Made by a program: the position numbers and the translations under genes. 64,000 nucleotides of DNA from Kitasatospora phosalacinea (GTDB taxonomy: Bacteria > Actinomycetota > Actinomycetes > Streptomycetales > Streptomycetaceae), in NCBI RefSeq assembly GCF_000717185.1, contig NZ_JNYE01000062.1, positions 24,107-88,106 on the forward strand, in the 5' to 3' direction. The notes under the pieces are model-generated. The model ran no database searches. It saw nothing but the letters and a program-made list of their open reading frames with translations, and was not told the DNA's origin. Numbering within the stretch: the stretch's first letter is position 1; the number at the start of each line of letters is the position of its first letter. This document shows, in pieces, positions 1-8,202 of this stretch.

Positions 1-1166
1 TCCTGCAGTTCGGACCAGAGCACCAAATCGGCGGGGCGGGACGCCCGGTAGAGCAGGACCACGTCGTCCCCCCGGCCCGGCAGGGTCTCGTAGAGGGCCC
101 GGATCGGGGTGACGCCCGCTCCCCCGGCGATCAGCAGGACCTTGCGGGAGGGGGTGCGGCGCCGGGCGGTGAAGGCGCCGTAGGGGCCCTCGAACCAGAC
201 CCGGGTGCCCGGGCGCAGGCGGGCCAGGGCGGCGCTGGAGTCGCCGAGGTCCTTCACGGTGATCCGCCAGTGCCCGGGGGTCGGGGCGGCGGACAGCGAG
301 TAGGGGTGGGACTGCCACCACTGGCCGCGCGCCAGGAACCGCCAACGCGCGAACTGCCCTGCCTGTGCACCGAGTTCGTCCAGCCTCCGGCCGGCGAGGT
401 GGATCGACACCACGCCCGGCCCCTCCGGCACGACCCGCACCACCCGGAGGCGGTGGCGCACCGAGCGGGACAGCGGGAGGGCCACCCGGAAGACCAGCAC
501 CGCGAGGGCCACGGCGATGTGGGCTCCGGACCAGAGCAGGCGGTTGCGCGCCGAGGTGGAGAAGTCCGCTCCGACGGAGAACTCGTGGGCGAACGCCAGC
601 CCGGCGGCCGGGTAGACCAGCAGGTGGAGGTGGTACCAGGTCTCGTAGCGCAGTCTGCGGCGCACGGCCCGCGCCGAGAGGGCCCCGACGAGCACGAGCA
701 GGCCGAGGCCCGCGGCGGCGAGCAGCACGTCCGGGTAGTGGAACAGGACGGTGCCCGCCTCGGCGAGCGGGCCCGTCCCCGACTGCCGGGCGTAGCCGAG
801 GACCACCAGCACGGCGTGCGCCGCGGCGAGGAGCACGGTGTACTCGCCGAGCGCGCGGTGCCAGCGGGCCACGACGTCCGAGCCGACCCGGTTCTCCAGC
901 CAGGGGATCCGGGCCATCGACGCGACCAGGAGCAGCAGGAGGTAGGCGGCCAGCAGGCCGGACAGCCGCCCGGCGGCGGCGAGCGCGTCACCGCTGCCTC
1001 GGAGCGAGCCGGGGATGGTGTCCTGCCACCAGACCGCCAGCACGGCCGGCACCCCGGCCCAGGCGACCAGGAGGACCGCGGCGGGCCACCACCGGGCCGC
1101 TGCCACGGGCGGGCGCGGAGGGCCGAGGGCTCCGTGGCGGGCCCGGTGCGAAGGAGGTGCGCTCAT
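1..1166 (-). CDS. Ferric-reductase-like transmembrane flavoprotein (partial, 3' end outside window)
   Basis: This gene runs off the left edge, so only the N-terminal 388 codons are seen. The first half is a multi-helix membrane domain of the ferric reductase / NADPH oxidase type, with helices such as LLAAYLLLLLVASMARI and histidines spaced as haem ligands (ARWHRALGEY, ETWYHLHLLVYP). The second half is a ferredoxin-reductase fold: an FAD-binding barrel with HPYSLSAAPTPG and an NAD(P)-binding segment starting KVLLIAGGAGVTPIRAL. It should move electrons from NAD(P)H through FAD and haem across the membrane; the acceptor cannot be told. ATG at 1166 is chosen because it opens the frame just before the first helix; no strong ribosome site precedes it. 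Confidence 0.85.
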   Translation of the reverse strand, partial: MSAPPSHRARHGALGPPRPPVAAARWWPAAVLLVAWAGVPAVLAVWWQDTIPGSLRGSGDALAAAGRLSGLLAAYLLLLLVASMARIPWLENRVGSDVVARWHRALGEYTVLLAAAHAVLVVLGYARQSGTGPLAEAGTVLFHYPDVLLAAAGLGLLVLVGALSARAVRRRLRYETWYHLHLLVYPAAGLAFAHEFSVGADFSTSARNRLLWSGAHIAVALAVLVFRVALPLSRSVRHRLRVVRVVPEGPGVVSIHLAGRRLDELGAQAGQFARWRFLARGQWWQSHPYSLSAAPTPGHWRITVKDLGDSSAALARLRPGTRVWFEGPYGAFTARRRTPSRKVLLIAGGAGVTPIRALYETLPGRGDDVVLLYRASRPADLVLWSELQ

Positions 1167-1270
1167 GGTGGACCCGGGGCTCCCATCACTGTGCGGGGTC
1201 TTCCGCTCCACTGTCTCCGTCCGGGCATAACACGCCGGTTACAGGGGCAGGGCGCTCCGGCGGCCGGGCG

Positions 1271-1825
1271 TCAGCTCGGCTGGCGGCGGGTCCAGCGGGG
1301 TTCGACCTGCTGCCACTCCGCGTCCCAGCGGGCGTAGCGGCGGCGGTCGAGGACGTGCAGCGCGCCCTTCCAGGTGAGGGTGGCGGCCAGCGGCAGTGCG
1401 GTGGCGGTGACCAGGGCGGCGGTCCAGGCCGCCGCGTCGGCCTGGCCGGCGGTGGCGGGCTGCGGGACGACGGCGCCGTCCGCGTCCAGCCAGATCCGCA
1501 CCGCGGCACCGGCGCGCTGCCCGGTGTCCACCGCGACGGCGGCCCGGTGCGTGGTGTCGGCGGTGGTCCACTCGACCACCGCCGGAACCGTGCGGGTGTC
1601 GAGCCCGGCCGCGACGTCCTCGGTGAGCCGCGCCGTCACCGGGTGGCGGTCGGCGACCTGGGCCCGGACGATCCGGGCCTGTTCGTGCTGGACGGTCAGG
1701 CCGACGGCGAGTGCCGCCGGGAGCCCGGCGACCGCGAGCGCCAGCAGGATCCGGGACAGCCACCACTGGACGCGGTCGCTGCCCCGCCTGAGCGGGTTCT
1801 TCCGTTGCCGCGGATGCGCGCGCAC
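1271..1825 (-). CDS. Rv1733c-family membrane protein
   Basis: A 184-residue protein of the actinobacterial Rv1733c type. It has a basic N-terminus containing [11 protein letters not shown], a first membrane helix at about residues 21-44, an extracytoplasmic loop of about 85 residues, a second helix at about 131-152, and a cytoplasmic tail rich in Arg and Trp. The GTG start is preceded by GAGGAGG with 8-base spacing. In mycobacteria the founding member belongs to the DosR dormancy regulon, and here it lies divergent to an alcohol dehydrogenase and near universal stress proteins, so low-oxygen or stress control is a reasonable inference. Its biochemical role is unknown. Confidence 0.75.
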   Translation of the reverse strand: MRAHPRQRKNPLRRGSDRVQWWLSRILLALAVAGLPAALAVGLTVQHEQARIVRAQVADRHPVTARLTEDVAAGLDTRTVPAVVEWTTADTTHRAAVAVDTGQRAGAAVRIWLDADGAVVPQPATAGQADAAAWTAALVTATALPLAATLTWKGALHVLDRRRYARWDAEWQQVEPRWTRRQPS

Positions 1826-1898
1826 GACGTCCGCCTCCTCACCGGTCGGCCGATGCCCCCTCACCCCCAGCCTCCCGGCGGTCGGAACGGCGGCGCTT

Positions 1899-1912
1899 GG
1901 TCCGAACGGCCC
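1899..1912. promoter_or_regulatory. GGnCCG-N2-CGGCCC palindrome between divergent genes
   Basis: GGTCCGAACGGCCC lies midway between the Rv1733c-like gene (start 1825) and the alcohol dehydrogenase (start 2026). The same pattern recurs at 4622 and 5309, each time upstream of a dormancy-type gene. A LuxR-type DevR/OsdR response regulator is the inferred binder; I cannot check the published consensus. Confidence 0.45.
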
Positions 1913-2025
1913 TTTCCCGTCCGGCGACCGGCCCCGGCCGCCGTCCCGTCCCGGACCGGCTCGGCTCGGCACCGTACGGGGGCGGGGGCAGGCTGGTGGA
2001 AGGGGGCAGGAGGACGGAGTGCACG

Positions 2026-3063
2026 ATGGACGAGGAACCCCCCTTCGCGGAGGACGGCGCCTGGGTGGTGGCCCGCCCCGGCCCGGTGGGTGCGGACGAC
2101 GGGCCCGGGCCGCTCGTGCCGGAGCGGCGCGCGCGCCCCGCTCCCGGTGCGGGCGAGATCCTGGTGGAGGTGGAGGCGTGCGGCGTGTGCCGCACCGATC
2201 TGCACCTCGCCGAGGGCGACCTGCCGCCACGGCTGCCCCGGTGCACGCCGGGCCACGAGGTGGTGGGGCGCGTGACGGCGCTCGGGGCCGGGGTGGCGGA
2301 CTTCGCGGTCGGCGACCGGGCCGGGGTGGCCTGGCTGGCCGGGGTGTGCGGGCGCTGCCGGTACTGCCGCGGCGGACGGGAGAACCTGTGCCCGGCCTCG
2401 ACGTACACCGGCTGGGACCGGCACGGCGGCTACGCCGGCTTCGTCACCGCCGACGCCCGCTTCGCCTACCGGCTGCCCGAAGGGCCGCCCGCCGAGGAGC
2501 TCGCGCCGCTGCTGTGCGCCGGGATCATCGGCTACCGGGCCCTGGAGCGGGCCGAACTGCCCGACGGCGGGCTGCTCGGCATCTACGGCTTCGGCGCCTC
2601 CGCGCACCTGACCGCCCAGCTCGCCACGGCCCGGGGCGCCCGGCTGGCCGTGTTCACCCGGGGCGCGGCCGCCCGCGACCTGGCGCGGGAGCTCGGCGCG
2701 GGCTTCGTCGGCAACTCGTACGACCCGCCGCCCGAACCGCTGGACGCCGCGATCCTGTTCGCCCCCGCGGGCGAACTCGTCCCGGTCGCCCTGGCCGCGC
2801 TGGACCGCGGCGGCACCCTCGCCGTGGCGGGCATCCACCTCACCGACGTGCCCGTCCTGAACTACCGTCAGCACCTCTTCCAGGAGCGGACGCTGCGCAG
2901 CGTCACCGCCAACACCCGGGCCGACGGACGCGCGTTCCTGGCCGAGGCCGCCCGGGTCCGGCCGGTGGTGCGGGTGAACCGCTACCCGATGCGGCGCGCG
3001 GACGCCGCGCTCGCCGACCTCGCCGCCGACCGGGTGACCGGCGTCGCGGTGCTGGTCGCGTAG
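2026..3063 (+). CDS. Zinc-dependent alcohol dehydrogenase
   Basis: A 345-residue medium-chain dehydrogenase. Catalytic zinc ligands are visible as Cys52 ([10 protein letters not shown]) and His77-Glu78 (PGHEVVG). The structural zinc lobe is Cys108, Cys111, Cys114 and Cys122 ([15 protein letters not shown]). The Rossmann part has [10 protein letters not shown], a variant of the usual glycine motif. It should oxidise or reduce alcohol/aldehyde pairs with NAD(P). ATG 2026 is chosen over an upstream in-frame GTG because GGAG sits 6 bases before it and homology starts there. The neighbours (Rv1733c-like, USP, CBS) match the AdhA-type gene often found in actinobacterial dormancy islands. Confidence 0.88.
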   Translation: MDEEPPFAEDGAWVVARPGPVGADDGPGPLVPERRARPAPGAGEILVEVEACGVCRTDLHLAEGDLPPRLPRCTPGHEVVGRVTALGAGVADFAVGDRAGVAWLAGVCGRCRYCRGGRENLCPASTYTGWDRHGGYAGFVTADARFAYRLPEGPPAEELAPLLCAGIIGYRALERAELPDGGLLGIYGFGASAHLTAQLATARGARLAVFTRGAAARDLARELGAGFVGNSYDPPPEPLDAAILFAPAGELVPVALAALDRGGTLAVAGIHLTDVPVLNYRQHLFQERTLRSVTANTRADGRAFLAEAARVRPVVRVNRYPMRRADAALADLAADRVTGVAVLVA

Positions 3064-3544
3064 CGCCGGGGGGCAGCCCGCGGGCCGCCTCCGTGGACGT
3101 GCCTCCCACGGCCGCCACCGGGCGGGCTTCCGGGTCGGATCGGCCGCCGCGCCGGGAGCCCGGGTCCGGGTGCTGCGGCGTACCGGCCCGGTCGATCACC
3201 CCCTTCACGACGGTGCGGTCCTTCGTCGGGCGGCGGGCACGGGCGTGTTCCCCTCGGGGCGTGTTCCCCTCGGGGCGTGTTCACCTGGCAGGCGGGGCGG
3301 TGGGTCGCGTTCGAGGAGACCGCTTCGACGCGGAGCCGCGCGGGGCCGGAGCGCCCCGGGGCCGACGGTTTCGCGGTCGGCGATCCCGGCACCGTCGGGC
3401 AGGTGCGCTTCCGGGCCGGACCCGGACTCTGGCTCGCCGACCACCTGAAGACCTGAACCGGCGCCGACCCGTCGCACCTCGGCGGACGCGCAGCGGAACC
3501 ACCTGGACGGGGCCGGCAGGAGGACGGGCCGCCCGAGGCGTCCG
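3064..3544 (+). other. Intergenic stretch with a 16-bp tandem repeat and a possible gene fragment
   Basis: No full gene is seen. GTGTTCCCCTCGGGGC occurs twice in tandem (3245-3276) and the third unit runs straight into an open frame at 3277-3456. That frame codes 59 residues beginning VFTWQAGRWVAFEE and ending GLWLADHLKT. Its composition looks like real protein, but it has no convincing start signal and no family that I recognise. It may be the tail of a decayed gene. Confidence 0.3.
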
Positions 3545-4399
3545 TCAGTAGCAGGGGACGACCGCGACCGGGCAGCGCGCGTGGTGCAGCACGGCGTGGG
3601 CGACGGCTCCCAGGTGCGGCCCCACCGGGACCCGGCGGGTGCGGCGTCCGATCACCAGGAGCTGCGCCCCGTCGCCGGCCCCGACGACGGCCCGGGCTCT
3701 CGGCCCTCGGACGGTCTCCGCCGTCACCCGGACGTCGGGGTGGCGCCGCCACCCCGGTTCCAGGGCCTCGGTGAGCCGCCGCCGCTCCGCGATCTCCAGT
3801 TCCGCGAGTTCGACCGGGCCCAGGTACTCCGCGCCGGTCGGCGGTTCCCAGGCCCGGACCGCGTGCAGCCGGGCCGAGCGCAGCGCCGCGCACTCCAGGG
3901 CGAAGTCGACGGCCGGAGCGGCCTCGGGGCGCAGGTCGGCGGCGAGGACGACCGGCCCCGGCCCGTCAGCGGTGGTCCCACCGCCCGCCGGGTCGGCGGT
4001 GCGGACCAGGACGGTCGGGCACGCGGCGCGGCCCGCGACGGCGAGGCCCACCGATCCGGGCACGAACCCGCGCACCGGCCCCAGCGCCCGGGAGCCGAGC
4101 ACCAGCATCGTGGCGCTGCGGCCCGCCGCCTCCAGGGCCTGCGCCGGGTCCTCGGGGACGTGGACGGCGGACACCGCGACGCCCGAGCGCCCGGCGCGGA
4201 GTTCGACCTCCTGCCGGGCCAGGCGCTGCCGCGCCCACCGCTGGGCGTCCGGGGTGCCGAGGACGTGGGGACCGCGCCACGGCCAGGCCTGGAGGAGTTC
4301 CAGCGGCAGGCCGCGCCGTTCCGCTTCGGACGCGGCCCAGTGCGCGGCCGCTGCGCTCTCGTCCGTGCCGTCGAAGCCGACGACGATCGGCGCGTCCAT
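3545..4399 (-). CDS. Universal stress protein with two tandem Usp domains
   Basis: A 284-residue cytoplasmic protein with two Usp folds, about residues 4-140 and 155-283. Domain 1 starts IVVGFDGTDESAAAAHWA and carries the ATP-binding signature GSRALGPVRGFVPGSVG (G-x2-G-x9-G-S). Domain 2 starts VVLAADLRPEAAPAVDFAL and ends HHARCPVAVVP with a looser signature (GRRTRRVPVGPHLGAV). Such proteins bind ATP and act in dormancy, hypoxia and general stress. ATG 4399 follows GGAGGAGG at good spacing. It is divergent from a second USP gene at 4830, sharing a 430-bp promoter region. Confidence 0.9.
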   Translation of the reverse strand: MDAPIVVGFDGTDESAAAAHWAASEAERRGLPLELLQAWPWRGPHVLGTPDAQRWARQRLARQEVELRAGRSGVAVSAVHVPEDPAQALEAAGRSATMLVLGSRALGPVRGFVPGSVGLAVAGRAACPTVLVRTADPAGGGTTADGPGPVVLAADLRPEAAPAVDFALECAALRSARLHAVRAWEPPTGAEYLGPVELAELEIAERRRLTEALEPGWRRHPDVRVTAETVRGPRARAVVGAGDGAQLLVIGRRTRRVPVGPHLGAVAHAVLHHARCPVAVVPCY

Positions 4400-4829
4400 C
4401 GGTGCCTCCTCCACTCGCCCCACCCGCCCGGCGCCCTGCCGGGTCTCGCCCCCCGCCACGCCCCGACGTCGGTACGGCGTCGGCCGTCCCGACGCCGTCC
4501 ACGGGTTCAGCGGGGGCGGGGCAAGGCCCGGTCGGGCGCTCCGCGATCCGGACGCGTGCCACGGTTGCCCCTCCCGCGGGGCGCTGCCTCCATGCTCCCG
4601 CCGTTCTGCCGTCCGTTGTCGGGGCCGGGCGGCCCGTCCTCCCGCCCGGTCGGACCCGTCCCTCCTGGGCCGAGTGGCCTGCGCGGGCCGCCGGTCCCCT
4701 CGCGCGAGCGCCGACCCCGTCCGCCGGGCCCGAGGGCTGCCCCGGTCGTCCCCCGCCGGGCGGTCTCCGGTGGACCGGCGGGGGCGGGGTGCGGATGGTG
4801 GTGCGGGGGTACGAGAAGCGGAGGACAGC
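4400..4829. promoter_or_regulatory. Shared promoter region of two divergent USP genes, with palindrome at 4622-4635
   Basis: This 430-bp stretch has no convincing gene. Its main feature is the perfect palindrome GGGCCGGGCGGCCC at 4622-4635, of the same GGnCCG-N2-CGGCCC form as the sites at 1899 and 5309. Central placement between two divergent stress genes suits a two-way activator site. The binder is inferred. Confidence 0.45.
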
Positions 4830-5270
4830 ATGACCACGGAGAACGAAGGCTCGTCGCGGATCGTGGCGGGCGTGGACGGATCGCCCTCCGCCCGGACGGC
4901 GCTGGCCTGGGCGGTGCGGCAGGCCGAACTGACCGGGGCGGCGGTGGACGCGGTGACCGCCTGGCAGTACCCGGCGGGTTACGGGTGGCCCGCCCCGGTG
5001 CTGCAGTCGTTCGACTTCGCCGCCGCTGCCGGGCAGGCGCTGGCCGAGGCGGTGGAGGCGGTGGCGACCCGGCACGAAGGCGTGGAGATCCGGCAGCACG
5101 TCGTCCAGGACCACCCGGCGACCGCGCTGCTGGCCGCCGCCGACGGCGCGGAGCTGCTCGTGGTCGGCAACCGCGGCCGCGGCGGGTTCGCCGGGACGCT
5201 GCTCGGCTCGGTCAGCCAGCACTGCGTCCACCACGCGCGCTGCCCGGTGGTCGTCGTCCGGACCGACTGA
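4830..5270 (+). CDS. Universal stress protein, single domain
   Basis: A 146-residue Usp protein beginning RIVAGVDGSPSARTALAWA and ending HHARCPVVVVRTD. The ATP-binding signature GNRGRGGFAGTLLGSVS fits G-x2-G-x9-G-S exactly, so ATP binding is likely. ATG 4830 is preceded by GGAGGA at 6-base spacing. It belongs with the divergent two-domain USP and the CBS remnant downstream in a stress or dormancy-type island. Confidence 0.9.
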   Translation: MTTENEGSSRIVAGVDGSPSARTALAWAVRQAELTGAAVDAVTAWQYPAGYGWPAPVLQSFDFAAAAGQALAEAVEAVATRHEGVEIRQHVVQDHPATALLAAADGAELLVVGNRGRGGFAGTLLGSVSQHCVHHARCPVVVVRTD

Positions 5271-5308
5271 CCGCGGCGACGGGACGGGTCGGCCCGAACC
5301 CCCGGTCA

Positions 5309-5322
5309 GGGCCGACCGGCCC
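5309..5322. promoter_or_regulatory. GGGCCGACCGGCCC palindrome
   Basis: Third copy of the GGnCCG-N2-CGGCCC pattern in the island, 39 bp after the USP gene and 120 bp before the DUF1876 remnant start. It probably served the promoter of that now broken gene. Confidence 0.4.
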
Positions 5323-5441
5323 CGGTGCGGCGCTCCCCGGCGGGACGAGACTGGTGGGCAGAACCGACCCGCCCGGCGGGCACGACGGAGGCCGCCGGGT
5401 CCGGTCCCGCACGGATCCGCCGGAGACCGAGGCCCCGGACC

Positions 5442-5540
5442 ATGGACGAGAGCACCACCCCGCAGCGGCCGCGCACCAAGCGGTGGACGCTCCGACTGGA
5501 CCTGTTCGAGGAGGGCGACACCACTCCGCCCGGCAACTGA
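5442..5540 (+). pseudogene. DUF1876 protein, 5' fragment only
   Basis: ATG 5442 opens a 32-codon frame containing KRWTLRLDLFEEGDTT, which matches the N-terminal strand-helix start of small actinobacterial DUF1876 proteins (normally about 85-90 residues). The match stops at TTPPGN, and from there the DNA encodes the middle of a CBS-domain protein. The TGA at 5538-5540 overlaps the ATG of the next frame, so the two broken pieces look translationally coupled by accident. I infer a deletion that removed the 3' part of DUF1876 and the 5' part of the CBS gene. Confidence 0.55.
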
Positions 5541-5854
5541 TGACCAGCCCGGTCGTCACCGCCCGCCCCGACTGGGGCCTGGTCGAGACCGCCCGGGTCA
5601 TGCACCACGGACGGCTCAAGCACCTGCCCGTGGTCGACGGCGATGGCCGGCTGACCGGCGTCGTCAGCCGCTCCGACCTGCTGCGCCCGCTGCTGCGCGA
5701 CGACGAGGAGATCCGCCGGGAGATCGTCGACGACGTCCTGCTCGGCTCCCTCCGGCTGCCCGCCTACGCGGTGCGGGTCGCCGTCGCGGGCGGGGTGGTG
5801 ACGCTCACCGGCACGGCGGCGGTGCTGATCGAGCGGGCGGTCCAGGAGGTCTGA
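5540..5854 (+). pseudogene. CBS-BON protein, 5'-truncated remnant
   Basis: A 104-residue frame that begins inside a normal protein. MTSPVVTARPDW and KHLPVVDGDGRLTGVVSRSDLL are the second CBS repeat, and VRVAVAGGVVTLTGTA is the start of a BON domain. The usual first CBS domain (about 100 residues) is missing, and the BON domain ends early at ERAVQEV. Paired CBS domains normally bind adenine nucleotides, so half a pair is unlikely to function normally. The upstream join is to a DUF1876 fragment. It could still be expressed as a short protein. Confidence 0.6.
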
Positions 5855-5865
5855 CCGGACGGCGA

Positions 5866-5899
5866 GGGCGGCCGGAGCGTGGTGCTCCGGCCGCCCTTT
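5866..5899 (+). terminator. Rho-independent-type terminator
   Basis: A perfect 13-bp stem (5866-5878 with 5884-5896) with a 5-base loop, followed by TTT. It closes the island that ends with the CBS remnant. Confidence 0.75.
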
Positions 5900-5938
5900 C
5901 GCGTCTGCGGCTGCTGAGGGTTCTGGGGGCTCCCACGC

Positions 5939-6052
5939 TCACGCCTCCGGTCCGGCGAGGACGAAGTCGTCCTGGGTGAGTTCGGCGCGCAGGCGCTGTT
6001 CGGCGATCTCCGCGTAGTGGGGGGAGAGTTCGACGCCGATGGGGTTTCGGCT
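5939..6052 (-). pseudogene. DNA methylase C-terminal fragment
   Basis: The minus strand encodes 37 residues before a TGA: SRNPIGVELSPHYAEIAEQR, then a short acidic tail. This is the closing segment of the N4/N6 DNA methylase family, where the chain returns to the SAM-binding fold (typical form G-x-N-x-x-G-V-E). Nothing upstream encodes the rest of such an enzyme, so it is a stump left by deletion. DNA further up (6053-6327) has more broken coding-like pieces, including a 10-residue run ATEALNLLAR on the minus strand. Confidence 0.5.
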
Positions 6053-6327
6053 CCTGCCTCCAGTCCGAGAAGGCGCAGCCCGTCGAGGCCGCCGGGGAGG
6101 ACGGCGGGCTGGGCGCGCCGACGGTGCCGCCGGGGGCGTCGGTCCCGGGCAGGACCCGGGCAGGACCCGGGCGAGGAGGTTGAGCGCCTCGGTGGCGTTC
6201 CTGGCGGGCGCGGCTTCCTCGTCCGGAGCCTCCCGGCCGCGGTCGGGCCGAACCGGTCCGGTGGATCCCGCGGCGGGGGGAAGGCGGAGTCCGTGACCGG
6301 TGCGGGAACGGAAGGAGGACGGGCGCG
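6053..6327. other. Decayed spacer with 11-bp tandem repeat, before the GH13 pair
   Basis: No intact gene. GGGCAGGACCC is repeated in tandem near 6150-6175. GGGCCGAACCGGTCC at 6245 resembles the island palindrome but has one extra base, so I do not count it as a site. AAGGAGG at 6312-6318 is the ribosome site of the next gene. Confidence 0.35.
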
Positions 6328-8202
6328 GTGAGCGAGGACGGAAGGGGTGCTCCGGTGGACCGGAGGAACGGCGGGAGCCCGGCGGAGGCGGACGGGGCGT
6401 GGTGGCGGTCGGCGGTCGTCTACCAGGTATACCCCCGCAGCTTCGCGGACTCGGACGGCGACGGGATCGGCGACCTGGACGGCATCACGTCACGGCTCGA
6501 CCACCTCGCCGAGCTGGGCGTCGACGTGCTGTGGCTGTCGCCGGTGTACCCGTCGCCGCAGGCCGACAACGGCTACGACATCAGCGACTACCAGGACGTC
6601 GACCCGCTCTTCGGTGACCTGGCGGCGTTCGACCGGCTGCTGGCGGCCGTGCACGCGCGCGGCATGCGGCTGGTGATGGACCTGGTGGTGAACCACACCT
6701 CGGACCGGCACCCGTGGTTCCAGGAGTCCCGCGACCCGGCGAGCCCCAAGCGCTCCTGGTACTGGTGGCGGCCCCGGCGCGAGACCGCCGCCCCCGAGGC
6801 CGCCGCCCCCGAGGCCGCCGAGCCGCGCGGCGCCGAGCCGAACAACTGGGGCTCGTTCTTCTCCGGCCCGGCCTGGACGTACGACGAGGCGTCCGGCGCG
6901 TACTACCTGCACCTGTTCGCCCCGGGGCAGCCGGACCTCAACTGGGAGGAGCCGGCGGTGCGGCAGGCGGTGTACGCGATGATGCGCTGGTGGCTGGAGC
7001 GGGGCGTGGACGGCTTCCGGATGGACGTCGTCAACCTGATCTCCAAGGACCCGGCCCTGCCGGACGGCCCGCTGCGCGGCGACGGCCCGTACGGCGACGG
7101 CTCGCCGTCGTACCTCTGCGGGCCGAGGGTGCACGAGTACCTCCGGGAGATGCACCGCGAAGTGTTCGCCCGCCACCCGGGCCGGCTGCTGACGGTGGGG
7201 GAGATGCCGGGGGTGACGGTCGAGGAGGCGCGGCTGTTCACCGACCCGGCGCGGGCCGAGGTGGACATGGTCTTCCAGTTCGAGCACGTCAGTCTGGACC
7301 ACGGCCCCGGCGGGAAGTTCGACCCGCGGCCGCTGCGGCTCACCGACCTGAAGGCGTCGCTGGCCCGCTGGCAGCGGGGCCTGGCCGAGACCGGCTGGAA
7401 CAGCCTGTACTGGAACAACCACGACCAGCCCCGGATCGTCTCCCGGTTCGGCGACGACGGCCCCCGCCACCGGGCCCGTTCCGCGACGATGCTCGCCACC
7501 GTCCTGCACCTGCACCGCGGCACCCCGTACGTCTACCAGGGCGAGGAACTGGGCATGACCAACGCCCCGTTCGCCTCGATCGACGACTTCCGCGACATCG
7601 AGTCGCTCAACCACTACGCGCAGGCCCTCGCGGCCGGACAGGACCCGGAGGAGGTGCTGCGCGGGCTGCGGGCGATGGGGCGGGACAACGCCAGGACCCC
7701 GATGCAGTGGGACGCCTCGCCGGGCGCCGGGTTCAGCACCGGCACCCCGTGGATCGCGGTCAACCCGAACCACACCACCGTCAACGCCGCCGACGCCCGG
7801 CGCGACCCCGGCTCGGTCTACCACCACTACCGGCGGCTGATCGCGCTGCGCCACCGCGAACCGGCCGTCGTGCACGGCGACTTCACCCTGCTGCTGCCCG
7901 AGGACGAGCGGGTGTACGCCTTCACCCGCCACCACCGGGGCACCACCCTGCTGGTCCTCGGCAACTTCACCGGCGAGCACGTGCCGGTCGACCTGCCGCC
8001 GCGCTGGCGGGCGGCCGAACTCGTCCTCGGCAACCTGCCCGACGACGGCTCCCGGCGGCCCGGCGCCCCCGCCGTCCTGGCGCCCTGGGAGGCGCGCGTG
8101 CACCGCCTCGCCGAAACCGGAGGGACCACCGGAACCGCAGGAACCGGACGGTCCGCAAGAAGCGAACGGTCCGCAGGAACCGAAGGGGAGGACGCCCGAT
8201 GA
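6328..8202 (+). CDS. GH13 alpha-glucosidase (oligo-1,6-glucosidase type)
   Basis: A 624-residue cytoplasmic glycoside hydrolase of family 13. The barrel starts WWRSAVVYQVYPRSFADSDG. Catalytic residues are Asp233 (GFRMDVVN, nucleophile), Glu292 (VGEMPG, acid/base) and Asp366 (NNHDQPR, stabiliser), with VVNHTSDRHPWF before them and a small beta-sandwich at the end. The DVVN pattern and length fit enzymes that cut alpha-glucosidic bonds in short oligosaccharides. An Ala/Pro/Glu-rich insert (about 152-172) is unusual, and the last 30 residues are a Gly/Thr/Ser-rich tail. GTG 6328 follows AAGGAGG by 9 bases. The stop overlaps the next GH13 gene by 4 bases. Confidence 0.88.
   Translation: MSEDGRGAPVDRRNGGSPAEADGAWWRSAVVYQVYPRSFADSDGDGIGDLDGITSRLDHLAELGVDVLWLSPVYPSPQADNGYDISDYQDVDPLFGDLAAFDRLLAAVHARGMRLVMDLVVNHTSDRHPWFQESRDPASPKRSWYWWRPRRETAAPEAAAPEAAEPRGAEPNNWGSFFSGPAWTYDEASGAYYLHLFAPGQPDLNWEEPAVRQAVYAMMRWWLERGVDGFRMDVVNLISKDPALPDGPLRGDGPYGDGSPSYLCGPRVHEYLREMHREVFARHPGRLLTVGEMPGVTVEEARLFTDPARAEVDMVFQFEHVSLDHGPGGKFDPRPLRLTDLKASLARWQRGLAETGWNSLYWNNHDQPRIVSRFGDDGPRHRARSATMLATVLHLHRGTPYVYQGEELGMTNAPFASIDDFRDIESLNHYAQALAAGQDPEEVLRGLRAMGRDNARTPMQWDASPGAGFSTGTPWIAVNPNHTTVNAADARRDPGSVYHHYRRLIALRHREPAVVHGDFTLLLPEDERVYAFTRHHRGTTLLVLGNFTGEHVPVDLPPRWRAAELVLGNLPDDGSRRPGAPAVLAPWEARVHRLAETGGTTGTAGTGRSARSERSAGTEGEDAR

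Noticed and set aside
6245..6259. Fourth copy of the GGGCCG palindrome upstream of the GH13 genes
   Set aside because: The spacing is three bases instead of two and the right half differs, so it is not counted as the same site.
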